Source of the DNA: Microcyclosporella mali
Taxonomy: Eukaryota > Ascomycota > Dothideomycetes > Mycosphaerellales > Mycosphaerellaceae
Reading direction: 5' to 3'
NCBI GenBank assembly: GCA_002785985.1
Contig: NHNU01000002.1
Location: forward strand, 682,001 to 746,000
Length of the DNA: 64,000 nucleotides
Made by a program: the position numbers and the translations under genes. The notes beneath the pieces were generated by a model. The model was not told where the DNA came from. It searched no databases and saw nothing but the letters and a program-made list of their open reading frames with translations. Below are positions 1-9,843 of the stretch, piece after piece (position 1 is the first letter of the stretch; the number at the start of each line of letters is the position of its first letter).

Positions 1-468
1 GGCACGAGGACCGTGTGGACCAAAGGCAATCCAGTATGCTAGATAAGTGCACGTCAGCCTCTGCTTCATGCGCAATGGCGTTTCCAATGCCCAAGACTCC
101 TAGCGAAGTTGTCGTGTAATCCGGTGTTCTGCCGGTCACGTCCCAACACGTAGCAGGGAACCTGGGGTTTACAAGAAAGCTCTTAGCTGGACAGACATAC
201 CAGCCTTCTTCTCTTGCAGAGTAAGCTCATTCCAGTCGACCTTCATGCGATCTCGCAGAGCCATCCATAGATCGGCCTGCTCCTGAGGGGGCATAGCCTC
301 CCATCTCTTCTCAATGTTGGCAAGAGTCGGGTTGGAGATAGCGTGTGCACATCGAATCTGCTGCTGCGATTGCTGTTTCCGCGCAAGAGGAGTGAGGGAT
401 GCGGCGGCCGCCCGCGAGGTCTGCACAGTGGCAGGGAGTTGCCGGAGGAGAGGAGTCGTTCGGAGCAT
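1..468 (-). CDS. COX5: Cytochrome c oxidase subunit V/IV (COX5), 3' end cut by window
   Basis: Nuclear-encoded subunit of respiratory complex IV in the mitochondrial inner membrane. Exon 1 is 201-468. An intron with GTATGT at 200-195 and a CTAG acceptor leads to exon 2, which starts at 38 and runs off the window edge. The protein begins MLRTTPLLRQL, an Arg-rich presequence without acids, followed by the family-typical stretch ISNPTLANIEKRWEAMPPQE, then LWMALRDRMK and WNELTLQEKKA. The splice joins in frame to AYWIAFGPHGPRA, which is what this family carries next. The frame is open upstream to 618, but that part is Pro-rich and unlike a presequence, so I chose the ATG at 468. The C-terminal membrane segment lies outside the window. 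Confidence 0.9.
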
Positions 469-1197
469 GGCGTCGCGGCGGCAGCGGAGGAGCGGAGAGG
501 GTGGAAATGTTGATGACGGGACGAGGGTGGCCTCAATGGGAGAGTGGATGTGTCCGCGCGGTATGTGCTGGCGAAGCGGTGGTGGAGGTGATGGTGGTCG
601 TGGTGACGCGGGAGCCAAAGCTGTCGTCGTCGAAGCAGCAGAAAGTCTAGTACGCTGAGCTAATGGTAATGTCTTGGCGGGAGCTCAGGATTGGTTCAGG
701 CCGCGGCTTCGCCTCGTGAACGCCCTCCTTCCGAATCGTACCGACCTCATGCATTCCCTCTCCTGGCATCCCTACGTGTTCACATCGCCATCATTGAACA
801 ATATCCTAAGGACATGAAAAGAGCTTTTTCGAACACTTCACATATTTATGTCTCGGGAGCGAGTACTGACGTTCTGTAATTCAACGGCCCTTAGGGTCAT
901 GGTCTCTGGCCGAGAATTTCCTTCGACCAAGCACTACTGGCGCATCGAGCGGTCGTCCGACGCTTGATCAATCGTACGAACAGTAAGCCGCTGACATGGG
1001 GATGTATGCTGTCGTTGCTATCGAAAGGCTCCCTCACGATGGGGCCCCTAGGCTGCCTAGAGGATGATAGGGACTTGTCGTGGCTCCATTTGGCTGCGAG
1101 ATGTTGGTCTGTTCTCTTTCGTCATGTGTTTGCAACGTCGGCACTGTTCATTTGCATTCACCCAAGACCTGTTTTCTGGCTCTTTCTGATGTGTGGG
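469..1197. other. Intergenic: COX5 promoter side and 5' flank of the zinc-module gene
   Basis: Divergent intergenic DNA. Open frames here (e.g. 691-879) are short, lack family features and are probably chance. The frame of the next gene stays open from 964, but that part reads as hydrophobic, Trp/Phe/Cys-rich nonsense, so it may be 5' leader. Confidence 0.4.
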
Positions 1198-2379
1198 ATG
1201 TTTGCTCTGGCTAACAACACTAATGCTTCACATGAGACAGCCGCAACTCTGTGGCCTCGCTTCAAGAGTGCGGAAGCCCGGTTCGTGCCATTGGACATCT
1301 TGCGTGCTATCACCAACTCAACAAGTTCCTCATCAACAAGATTGAACACGTCCCGCCTCTTGCGAGATGCCGAGGCGAAGGTCAACTCCCTGGAGCGACG
1401 ACTTACTGACACGCGCGAGACGTTGCGAGCTCGCACAGGCAGCATTGCGCGACTACAGGATGCAAATCATCAGCTCCAGATCAAACTCAACGACAGCTTG
1501 CGCGAGATTCAAATGCAGACCCTGGCGTCGCGGCAGTCGAAGGTATGCGAAGCACTCTGTGCTCTGCGCAATGGAACTTGTTGACATGTCATGTAGGCGC
1601 AGCTCGCACCGAAGCAGAGCGTGGAGGACAGATTGAAGCTGAGGATGCAACTTCCCGCATTCATTGTTTTAAGACAGCCTGATGAAGAAGGCTTTATCGA
1701 CATGTACGATGGTATAGTCGATCCGAAATGCCCGGGAGACGATTCAGCGTCACTGCGGCAGACGTTAGAAGGGAAAGACAAATCTTCTACCATGCCGCAG
1801 ATACTGCGGCCACACAGGTGGGTACTCACTGCCATCGAAATGACCTGGAAGGAGGCCCCGAGCGACGATGTCGCATCGGCAGGCAAAGAATCAGCGCAAG
1901 CAGCTGCAGAACGCCACGACACGCCGATGCATGATGTCGCACCATCCGAAGACCCCCCATTGACGAGCGAATCGCAGCCAGCCGAGGAACCAATGCACAT
2001 ACCCGATCAATCAGGAGCCATGAGAAGTAATGCGCCAAATCTCCAGCAGAAGACTAGTGACGATCTGGCAGTATTCCAACAGCGAAGTCCGATCTGCGCC
2101 TCTTGCTGGAAGTCAAGTCTTGCGTGCTCTGGCTATGCTCCCTGCGCTAGTTGCCGGACGATGAATCACAAATGTGAATACCTTCACTGCCCCGACCTGG
2201 CTCGATGCAAGCATTCGCGCTATCCGTGCAATTATATACATCCAGATCAGATGGAAATCAACGGAAAGCGGAGGAGAGTCAGACACCGCAGGCTCAGGTC
2301 TATGCGTGCGGATACCTACAGGTCTGGTGATGGAGAGGAAAGGCAGTCGCCGAAGAAGCGGAAATGGGACCCTTGGTGA
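1198..2379 (+). CDS. Uncharacterised protein with coiled coil and Zn2Cys6 + CCCH-like Cys module
   Basis: Two exons (1198-1542 and 1597-2379) joined in phase 0 across a 54-bp GTATGC...TAG intron, giving 375 aa. Residues about 50-110 are a heptad-like helical stretch (VNSLERRL, LQDANHQLQIKL), probably a coiled coil. The middle is acidic and low in complexity. Residues about 281-330 hold C-x2-C-x6-C-x5-C-x2-C-x6-C, exactly the spacing of a fungal Zn(II)2Cys6 cluster, followed at once by C-x5-C-x6-C-x3-H ending in HPDQ, which resembles a CCCH finger. The tail is basic (GKRRRVRHRR, PKKRKWDPW) and could be a nuclear signal. A second gene at 7505-8942 carries the same module. The cluster sits near the C-terminus, whereas classical Zn2Cys6 regulators usually carry it at the N-terminus. 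The start is uncertain: ATGs at 1006 and 1189 are also in frame. Function is not known; nucleic-acid binding is inference. Confidence 0.7.
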
Positions 2380-2940
2380 GATATCAGGCGGTCTTTTCGC
2401 CTTGCTGGAAAACACGCTGGGCGTTGTGTATGGTCAGGTAGTTCCACAGAGCTCGGCATGTTCCCATGTCTCTATATTCTCCAGTCGCTGCTGCTACGCC
2501 CATACCAGCAGTTGGTAAAACAGGTATCTTTGTGAGAAAGGTGGCTGGGACATGGACAAAGCGATAGGGTTTCGGGAGTGCAAGCTTTAAATCCGTCCTG
2601 CCACTTCGGGACGTGTCAGGTACCGGGGCGCATTCCTTCCTTATCTCGAAGCTTGACAACGACATCCACTCACTACATGTAACAACCTGCTGCAACGGGA
2701 CTACTCCGCCTCTTCTTTGCCGACTTTTGACTGTCCTCCCGCAGATACGCCTGCGCCGCAAAGGTCCTCACGCGATGGCGTAAATCAATGCCCTCAATCA
2801 GTTAGGTGCGATATGTAGGCAGCTACGCACTACGGTACCACTGACGTACAGACTGTATTTCTTGCCTACTTTCCTTGTACTGTGTCTTGATCCTCCTCTC
2901 CTCCATTCCCCCCCTATCTCGTAGCTTGCAGATCAACAGG
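2380..2940. other. Intergenic: promoter side of the S10 peptidase gene
   Basis: Between two plus-strand genes. A pyrimidine-rich run (tcctcctctcctccattccccccc, about 2890-2914) precedes the ATG at 2941, as is common in fungal 5' leaders. I see no other gene. Confidence 0.4.
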
Positions 2941-4992
2941 ATGCCATTCTCATGGTTCAGGGCGACGGTCCTCTCTCTGACTCTCGCAGCGACCTCGCTC
3001 GCCCAATTCGTCCCAGCCCCGACAGACCTGACCACAACGAAGGGGAATTACGGACTGAATGTGCGATGGAAACAGGTGCCTGAGGGAACTTGTGAGCTCA
3101 CGCCGGGCATCAAGTCTTACAGCGGATATGTCGACATTGAGGAGAATCAGCACATCTTCTTTTGGGTGAGCCGAGGGCTTAAGCTTTAGCAGGCGAAGGA
3201 GATGACTAATGGAGCAATAGTTCTTCGAGGCAAGAAATCAGGACCCAGAAGATGCCGAGCTTACTGTGTGGATCAATGGTTGATTTGACCCCAAAGTCGT
3301 GAAAGGCTGTGACCTATGCTGATGAGGCTTCGACAGGCGGCCCTGGCTCGTCTTCTATGATCGGACTGTTCCAGGAGCTCGGGCCATGCGGTGTCGATTC
3401 TAATGGTGATCTATACTACAATCCCTACGCTTGGAAGTGAGGAAGTAAGAGCTTGGCGGGTAAGCACGAATAGCTGACAGCAGAGTAGCAACGTCTCGAA
3501 CATGCTCTTCATCGACCATCCTGCGCAGGTTGGCTTCTCGTACTCTGAGCCAATTCCTGGCTATGTGGACAGCGAAATCATCCAACTTCCCAACGCAACC
3601 TGTCCAGACTATGCTGAAGCACTGGGAACATGCGGAACTTATTCTTACCCCAACGAGACCAACACCGCGAACTCGACAGCCGGAGCCGCGCCCAATATGT
3701 GGAAGACGCTCCAAGGTTTCATGGGCGCCTTCCCACAATACTCGCGCAACGATTTTAATTTCGCCACAGAATCATACGGAGGCCACTACGGACCCGTCTT
3801 CAATGCCTACATTGAAAGTCAAAACCAGCTCATCCAGAAGGGCAAGCTCCCCGGCGCGAAGTACATCAATCTGAAGACGCTTCTCATTGGCAATGGATGG
3901 TATGATCCCTTGATTCAGTACGCGGCCTACTACAACTTCTCGGTCTACCCGGGCAACACTTACGACATCGAGTACTCCAACCAGAGCATCAAGAACCAGA
4001 TGTACAACAGCATGTATGGGCCTGGAAATTGCTACGATCAAACGGTCGATTGCAACACCCGTGGCATCAATGAAATCTGCTCTGCCGCGGACAATTTTTG
4101 CTACGAGGAAGTGGAGAACATTTTCGACATCTTCGAGGGGAGGGACGAGTATGACGCTCGCGAGCTGACCCCAGACCCGTTCCCTTACAGTTTCTACGTG
4201 GACTACCTGAATACGCCGAAGTTTCAACAAGCCATTGGCGCATACGTCAATTTCTCGGAGAGCAGCAGTACCGTGGGCAATGCTTTCGGCAGCACGGGAG
4301 ACGACGACCGCGAAGACGGCACGATCGAAGCCGTCCGAAAACTTGTCAAGAAGGGTGTCTACGTTGTGCAATTCGCTGGTGATGCCGACTACAACTGCAA
4401 TGTAAGTCGATCATCCCCTCTGCCCTTTCGCGCCCTCCCCATTCTATACTGACCACCACCACCACCACCACAGTGGCTCGGCGGCGAAGCCGTAGCAGAA
4501 ACCATCTCGTCCCCCGGCTTCTCCTCCGCAGGCTACCAAAACATCACGACATCCGACCACATCCCGCACGGACAAGTCAAGCAAGCTTCCAATTTCGCTT
4601 TCGCCCGCATCTACGAATCCGGCCACGAAGTCCCCTTCTACCAACCCCTCGCTGCACTCGAGCTCTTCGACCGCGCCATCAATGGCAGAGACATCGCCAC
4701 GGGCAAGACACGAGTAGCGAAAGAGTGCGGCTACAAGAGCGTAGGCACGGCCAAGAGCACGTATCGCGAGGGGAATGCGACGGTGCAGTATGAGGTGTTG
4801 GATGCGGATGCGACGTATAATACCACGACCAATATGCCAAATCCTGCTCCTGCTGGGAATGGAACGGCAAGTTCGAGGAAGAGAGAGGTCAAGGAGCGCG
4901 GAATGGCGAGGAGGCAGAGGCCTTACTTCAAGCCTTTGCCTGCTGGGAAGCGAAGGAGTGCTTCCGGAAACTCTCGGTCTAGAGGGGTTTGA
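2941..4992 (+). CDS. Secreted serine carboxypeptidase, family S10
   Basis: Removes C-terminal residues from peptides at acid pH, in the vacuole or outside the cell. Five exons (2941-3165, 3221-3278, 3337-3436, 3489-4401, 4474-4992) give 604 aa, and all junctions keep frame. Residues 1-21 form a signal peptide ending SLAQF. Family motifs run in order: substrate-binding WINGGPGSSS (split by intron 2), the catalytic Ser in TESYGGHYGP (Ser about 223), the Asp region FAGDADYNCNWLGG (split by intron 4), and the His in ESGHEVPFYQP. Several N-x-S/T sites fit a secreted glycoprotein. About 45 C-terminal residues are basic and disordered (SSRKREVKERGMARRQR), beyond the usual end of the fold; they may be a propeptide or tail. 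Proteins of this size are often extracellular (carboxypeptidase S1-like). Family is certain, localisation inferred. Confidence 0.93.
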
Positions 4993-5293
4993 GCGGATAT
5001 GACAGGCTGTTCATGCACGAAATCATCGTTACATGTGCATATAGATAGCATGTGAGGTCCTAAGAGTCAAAGATGACGGAACAACGAGGACATTTTTCGC
5101 AAGAGTTCAATGTTATCTCTTTATCTCATTTCGTTGCACATAATCGAACTATCTGCTAGCTGCTTTGCCGCGTAGACCTCTTCGGGAACGGGCGCAAGGA
5201 TCCTTTTTCTTGTCTGTTGACTCGCTTGCCCGTCTGCTGTAGATATGCATGCTTTGTGTGTGGATGTTCTTAGTATACCATCAGATGACTCGT
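4993..5293. other. Convergent intergenic DNA
   Basis: About 300 bp between the 3' ends of the S10 peptidase and GAPDH genes. It is AT-richer than its flanks, fitting 3' UTRs and polyadenylation regions. No gene seen. Confidence 0.4.
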
Positions 5294-6550
5294 TTAGGCG
5301 TTGCCGTCGACCTTGGCAATGTAGGCCAGGAGGTCAATGACACGGCGGGAGTAACCCCACTCGTTGTCGTACCAGGAGACGAGCTTGATGAAGTTCTTGT
5401 TGAGAGCAATACCGGCCTTGACATCGACGATGGAGCTGTGCGAGTTGCCGTTCATGTCGCTGGAGACAACATCGTCCTCGGTGACGGAAAGAACGCCTGG
5501 ATCATAGTCAGTGTCATAGGCTCATCAACATGTGCGTCATGATTGGAGCTCACCCTTGAGCTCGCCTTCGGAGGCCTCCTTGAGGGCAGCGATGATCTCC
5601 TCGTAGCTGGCGCCCTTCTCAATACGGCAGGTAAGATCAACAACGGAGACGTTGGAAGTTGGCACGCGCATGGACATGCCGGTAAGCTTGCCGTTCAGGT
5701 CTGGAATGACCTTTCCGACGGCCTTGGCGGCACCAGTGGAGGATGGGATGATGTTCTGGGCAGCGGTACGTCCACCACGCCAGTCCTTGCCGGATGGTCC
5801 GTCGACGGTCTTCTGGGTGGCAGTGTAGGAGTGGATGGTGGTCATCAGACCCTCAATCATGGTGAACTTCTCGTGGATAACCTTGGCGAGAGGAGCCAAG
5901 CAGTTGGTTGTGCAGGAAGCGTTGGAGATGACTGGAATGTCGGAGGTGTAGCTCTTCTCGTTCACACCCATGACGAACATGGGGGCATCGGCGGATGGTG
6001 CGGAGATGACCACCTTCTTTGCGCCACCAGTCAAGTGAGCCTTGGCCTTATCGGTGGTGGTGAAGACACCAGTGGACTCAACAACGTAGTGAGCACCGGT
6101 CTCGCCCCATGGAATGGAGGCTGGGTCGCGCTCTGAGTAGAAACGGATCTTCTTGCCGTTGATGGTCAGGTCCTTGCCATCGATCTCGATCTTGCCGTCG
6201 AAGATGCCGTGAGTGGAGTCGTACTTGAGCATGTACGCCTGTCACGAGCAGTCAGCGAAGCTCATCTCTCTCGTCGACGTGATGCTTTTCTCGACTCACG
6301 GCGTAGTGTGGCTCAATGAAAGGGTCGTTGACGGCAACAACCTCGACATCGTTGTGGATGATGCTACCCGGTGTCAGCCGGCATAGTCCCATTCCCCAGC
6401 TCTTGAGTGTTGGATACGTACGCGTTACGGAAGACAATACGACCAATGCGGCCGAAACCGTTGATACCGACCTGGTGCGTAGAGTATGAGTATGTGTTTC
6501 TTCTTCCATCTGACAGCTTCTTCTCCGGCGACATGTACCTTGACGACCAT
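5294..6550 (-). CDS. GPD: Glyceraldehyde-3-phosphate dehydrogenase
   Basis: Oxidises and phosphorylates glyceraldehyde-3-phosphate with NAD+ in cytosolic glycolysis. Five exons in transcript order: 6539-6550, 6422-6471, 6300-6363, 5554-6238 and 5294-5496. Every junction is in frame and the product is 337 aa, the normal family length. The first exon is only 12 bp (MVVK), followed by the NAD-binding VGINGFGRIGR. The catalytic cysteine lies in SNASCTTNCLAPL. Phosphate-binding TGAAKAVGKV and the C-terminal SWYDNEWGYS are present. Codons favour C in third position (AAC, ATC, GTC), as in highly expressed fungal genes. Certain. Confidence 0.97.
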
Positions 6551-7504
6551 GTTGCTGGTAGTGGTGTGATGTGTGAGCTGTGCGGTGATTAGCTGTGTAC
6601 TGGTGTAGTATCGATCTGCTCGTGCGTACGGAGATGTGGTGTAGAGGATGATTCCTGGGTGGGAGAGATGTTGTCAGTGGGAGGGAGATTGGGAGGAAAA
6701 GAAGTGTTTTGGTGGGGTCCTGGACAGCAGCGGGGCAGTCGAGATTGGACGATCCCGAGCTGACGCACAGACGTTTTCAGTAGCGTACCTTGATGTCAGA
6801 ATTTCAATGTTGTTTTTGTGTTCTCCTTTGAGATACGAAACAATCGATGATGCGCTACAATATGCGTACGAAGAAGGAAATGCATAATGGCCTTGTGTTA
6901 TATACCGCACACATGTATGGGCAACGGTATCGCTTCCGGTGACGGAGGAGCACTTCCCCTCTCCGGCTACCTTCCCAATCATCCCCTCATAGCAACCAAC
7001 CTCCCGGCGGCCTCCGTCTTTGCCCTGTTCTTCCCGTGCTGCGTCTCTTTGCAACCGCGGTCTTAACTTTAGCCTCATTGTTGACCTCATCTCATGAATT
7101 CATTGACATCTGAACGTCGTTTGCTCGAAAAAGCATGAGAAATGGGCACCTTTGAGGCTGAGAGGCCACAAGTCGGACCGTTTGCGGGTTTTGAGGCTGA
7201 CGGGCTGGCGGTCAAATGTTCGGGCTAAGCCTTCTCAACAGAACTCGTCCATTGCAGTGGATTGCTTGACTGCTTGTCTACCACCACTACCCATCTACAT
7301 CGTAGGGCAGCAGATGCCACCAAGGATTGTTCGGACGACCGATGACATCAACCAATGCCGACAAATGAACTCTCCAGTATGCTATACGACCAGACAAGGC
7401 CCCGTGCCCCGGACGAGCAAGGCCCACTTTGGTATTCAAAGGCTCAACCACGTGCCTTCCGGTCGTGAGGCCTCTCACGTCGTCTATCTACTCCTTAGAC
7501 GCTG
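6551..7504. other. GAPDH upstream region
   Basis: Between two minus-strand genes, so mainly the GAPDH promoter. On the minus strand the 80 bp before the ATG are rich in CA/CT, typical of strong fungal promoters. Short open frames here, such as 7152-7508 on plus, show no recognisable protein. Confidence 0.45.
6898..6904 (-). promoter_or_regulatory. Possible TATA element of the GAPDH gene
   Basis: The minus strand reads TATATAA here, about 350 bp before the GAPDH start codon. The distance allows a 5' UTR with CT-rich initiation sites downstream. The match is short and could be chance. Confidence 0.25.
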
Positions 7505-8942
7505 CTAAACATGCGGCCGAAAATTATATCGAGGACTCGCCCTCGCAAAATTGTCTTGGGCAGCCTGCGTGATAACCTGCTGGTGCTCCTGACCAAGCCC
7601 TGACTGAGCCGTGAGATCGCCCCCGACAAATGCTTTGATGGCCATTGCGGACAGTTCGTCCCTCTTGTAATTCGGGATGATCTGTCATGCACCACGCACG
7701 GGTCAGCCAAAATCACACTCTCATGTTGTCACTGCTACGCACCTTATCACGCTTTGTGGCCAATCCCTTGACCAGCGACAGACGCCACGGCTGCAGATCG
7801 TGTGAACTCCACTGATCTGGGTGGAAATCGACACACACAGAATCGTTGCAGTCTGGCACATCGGGACAGATTGGGTATACGCAATTATGCTTGCAGTTCG
7901 AGCACCGACGTTCGCCGTCGCAGATTCTCTTGCTCAGACGGCAGCCGTGACAAAATGGCTTGCGCTGATGGTTGACTTCCACTCTACGTCGCTTGTGGAT
8001 TTCCTCTTTGTTGTCCTCGCCAGCTGCGGATCCATCTCTTGCTGTCGCACGCTCATCATCCTGCTGAACCCACGGAGGCGTGGTCTCGTATGCGGCAATC
8101 CTACTTGCCCAAGTCGAAACGAAATGAGGACCCGTCTCAGCAAGTTCGACGTCCTGTGAACGGTCCGAATCTCGTTGTCTCTTAGCTTTGCTTTTGCTTT
8201 TGCCTTTGCGCGGTCTAGCATGAGCTATGGCAAAAGTATTGTCTAAGACTGGGTCAATCTCGAATAAGTGATGGGTGATAACGATCGAGATATACCTTGC
8301 GCTGGCGGTACCTGTCTCTCGTGGTTGCACTGATCACGACCGATAGGCATGGCGTATGCACGGAACTTCGCAGCAAAAGCCTCATCTAAGACTGGTTCAG
8401 TCCCATTATCATTTGCACACGACCATTGGCGAGGCGCACTTGGTAGCGACTCAATGCCCACCTGGCGGTACGGAAGGGCGGCAGAGTTGGCTGCTGTGGC
8501 AGCAGAAGATTGGTATAGAGAAGAGTCAGCTTCATCTCTCGGCCTATACACAGAAACAAGTCTCACCAATCGCCAGCTGAGACAGTCCTGTTGTGGAAGG
8601 GACATCGTTGCTCCAAAGACCCAGCCTCGACTCGGGGATGCTGGTGAGAACAGGTTGAAATGCTTGATTGCTTCTACTCCAAGTAAGAGCAGGCAGCCCA
8701 TGCGGAGCCAGGAGACTTGGACTAGTGCCCGTCAAGACAGTCACAGGCTGAATCGTCTCGACACCGCCGCTCTGATGTCGGTCTGGCTGCTCGACCGAAG
8801 CTGAAGCTGAAGCAGTCGTCGCCTGCTCGCGGAGAGCGCGAGACAAGTCGGCAGTGATTCTCATCAGCTTGCTCGTTGCCGGCTCCGACAGCTCCGAGGC
8901 CACCTCGACATATCTCAAGATGAGTTTGTCGAATTCTGCCAT
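7505..8942 (-). CDS. Uncharacterised protein with Zn2Cys6 + CCCH-like Cys module (paralogous to 1198-2379)
   Basis: Four exons in transcript order (8567-8942, 8296-8493, 7743-8242, 7505-7681) with introns of 73, 53 and 60 bp; all joins keep frame, giving 416 aa. The N-terminus (MAEFDKLILRYVEVASEL) is helical. A Lys/Arg-rich stretch (RKGKSKSKAKRQRD) and a second one (KRRRVEVNHQRK) precede the module and could act as nuclear signals. Residues about 289-335 read C-x2-C-x6-C-x5-C-x2-C-x3-C, then C-x5-C-x4-C-x3-H ending HPDQ. The CRLSKRICDG block looks like a true Zn2Cys6 knuckle. Compared with 1198-2379, the fifth-to-sixth Cys spacing is shorter, outside the classical range. About 60 residues follow after the last intron. 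The shared CPD...C...C...HPDQ ending ties the two genes together. DNA or RNA binding is inferred. Confidence 0.75.
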
Positions 8943-9843
8943 GATAGAGATCTGGTGACCATGATACTATTGTGGTGGGGGGCGAAGTTGAGAGTAGCAC
9001 AAGTGGAAATTTGCAGAGGCAGTCACGAGCCGCCAAGCTCAAAGCTAACGCAGACGCGGAAAGAGCAAGTGAAATGGCAGGACAGCACGCACCCCTCGAC
9101 ATCCTCGGTGGGATCCTCATAACATATGTCGCCGTGACGTTTGCAGTCCTGTATGATGATATGGTCGCGGTACGGTGGCCTTTCTCGAAGATGGTTGGCC
9201 TTCACTACATCGCAAGCCTGTGTGTCAATGGCTATGTTTAAGACCGGGCTCTACGGTCATACTTCAGCTCGAGTACACAGCATGGAGATTCTATCGATGA
9301 AGAACTTGGAAAACAATTTTACGGACGCACATGATCATTAGAGACCGCGAAGAACTAGCTATTACGCATTAGAACACCCAGCGCCACCAAGATGTTCGAA
9401 GAAAAAGCAGAAGCAAAGTCGCATCATCAATCAATCTGCAGGCATCTGGTGAGCGTCCTCCCATTCCCAGAAGTGACCTCCTTTTGGTAAACTTTCCCTC
9501 TCCTTGTGCGCAAAAACAACGGAAACATCGCCAGAGAAATCATCGAGGTAACATGAAGCGAAAGGTGATGCAAGCTGTCCAGCATCCTCGCTGCTGCAGA
9601 TAAGACAAAGTTGTCAAGAAGAGCAGATCTTGATAGCGATGTCGTGCCGAATCCAACAGCGGAGGAACTGCATTCATCCCAAGCCTAGCTTCGGCGTAGA
9701 AAGCGACAAGACAAGCATGCATGTGTGTTGGTTTAGATCAGAGCTAATGAGCCGCAGCAATGCTCTTATGAGACCTGTGGTGTACATCGTGGTGAGGTGC
9801 CGGCATTGGCTGCTCTTCAGTCGAAGAGGAGATGGTCCAAGAC
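8943..9843. other. Intergenic DNA with one weak small ORF
   Basis: Lies upstream of the zinc-module gene and downstream of the PUF gene, both on the minus strand. A plus-strand frame at 9074-9241 (55 aa) holds one hydrophobic run (ILGGILITYVAVTFAVLY) but has no homologue I recognise; it could be chance. The rest looks like promoter and 3' UTR. Confidence 0.35.

Noticed and set aside
3772..4371. Minus-strand frame of 199 aa within the S10 gene
   Set aside because: Antisense shadow of exon 4.
5543..6136. Plus-strand frame of 197 aa opposite GAPDH
   Set aside because: Antisense of a codon-biased gene; Gly/Val-rich string with no motif.
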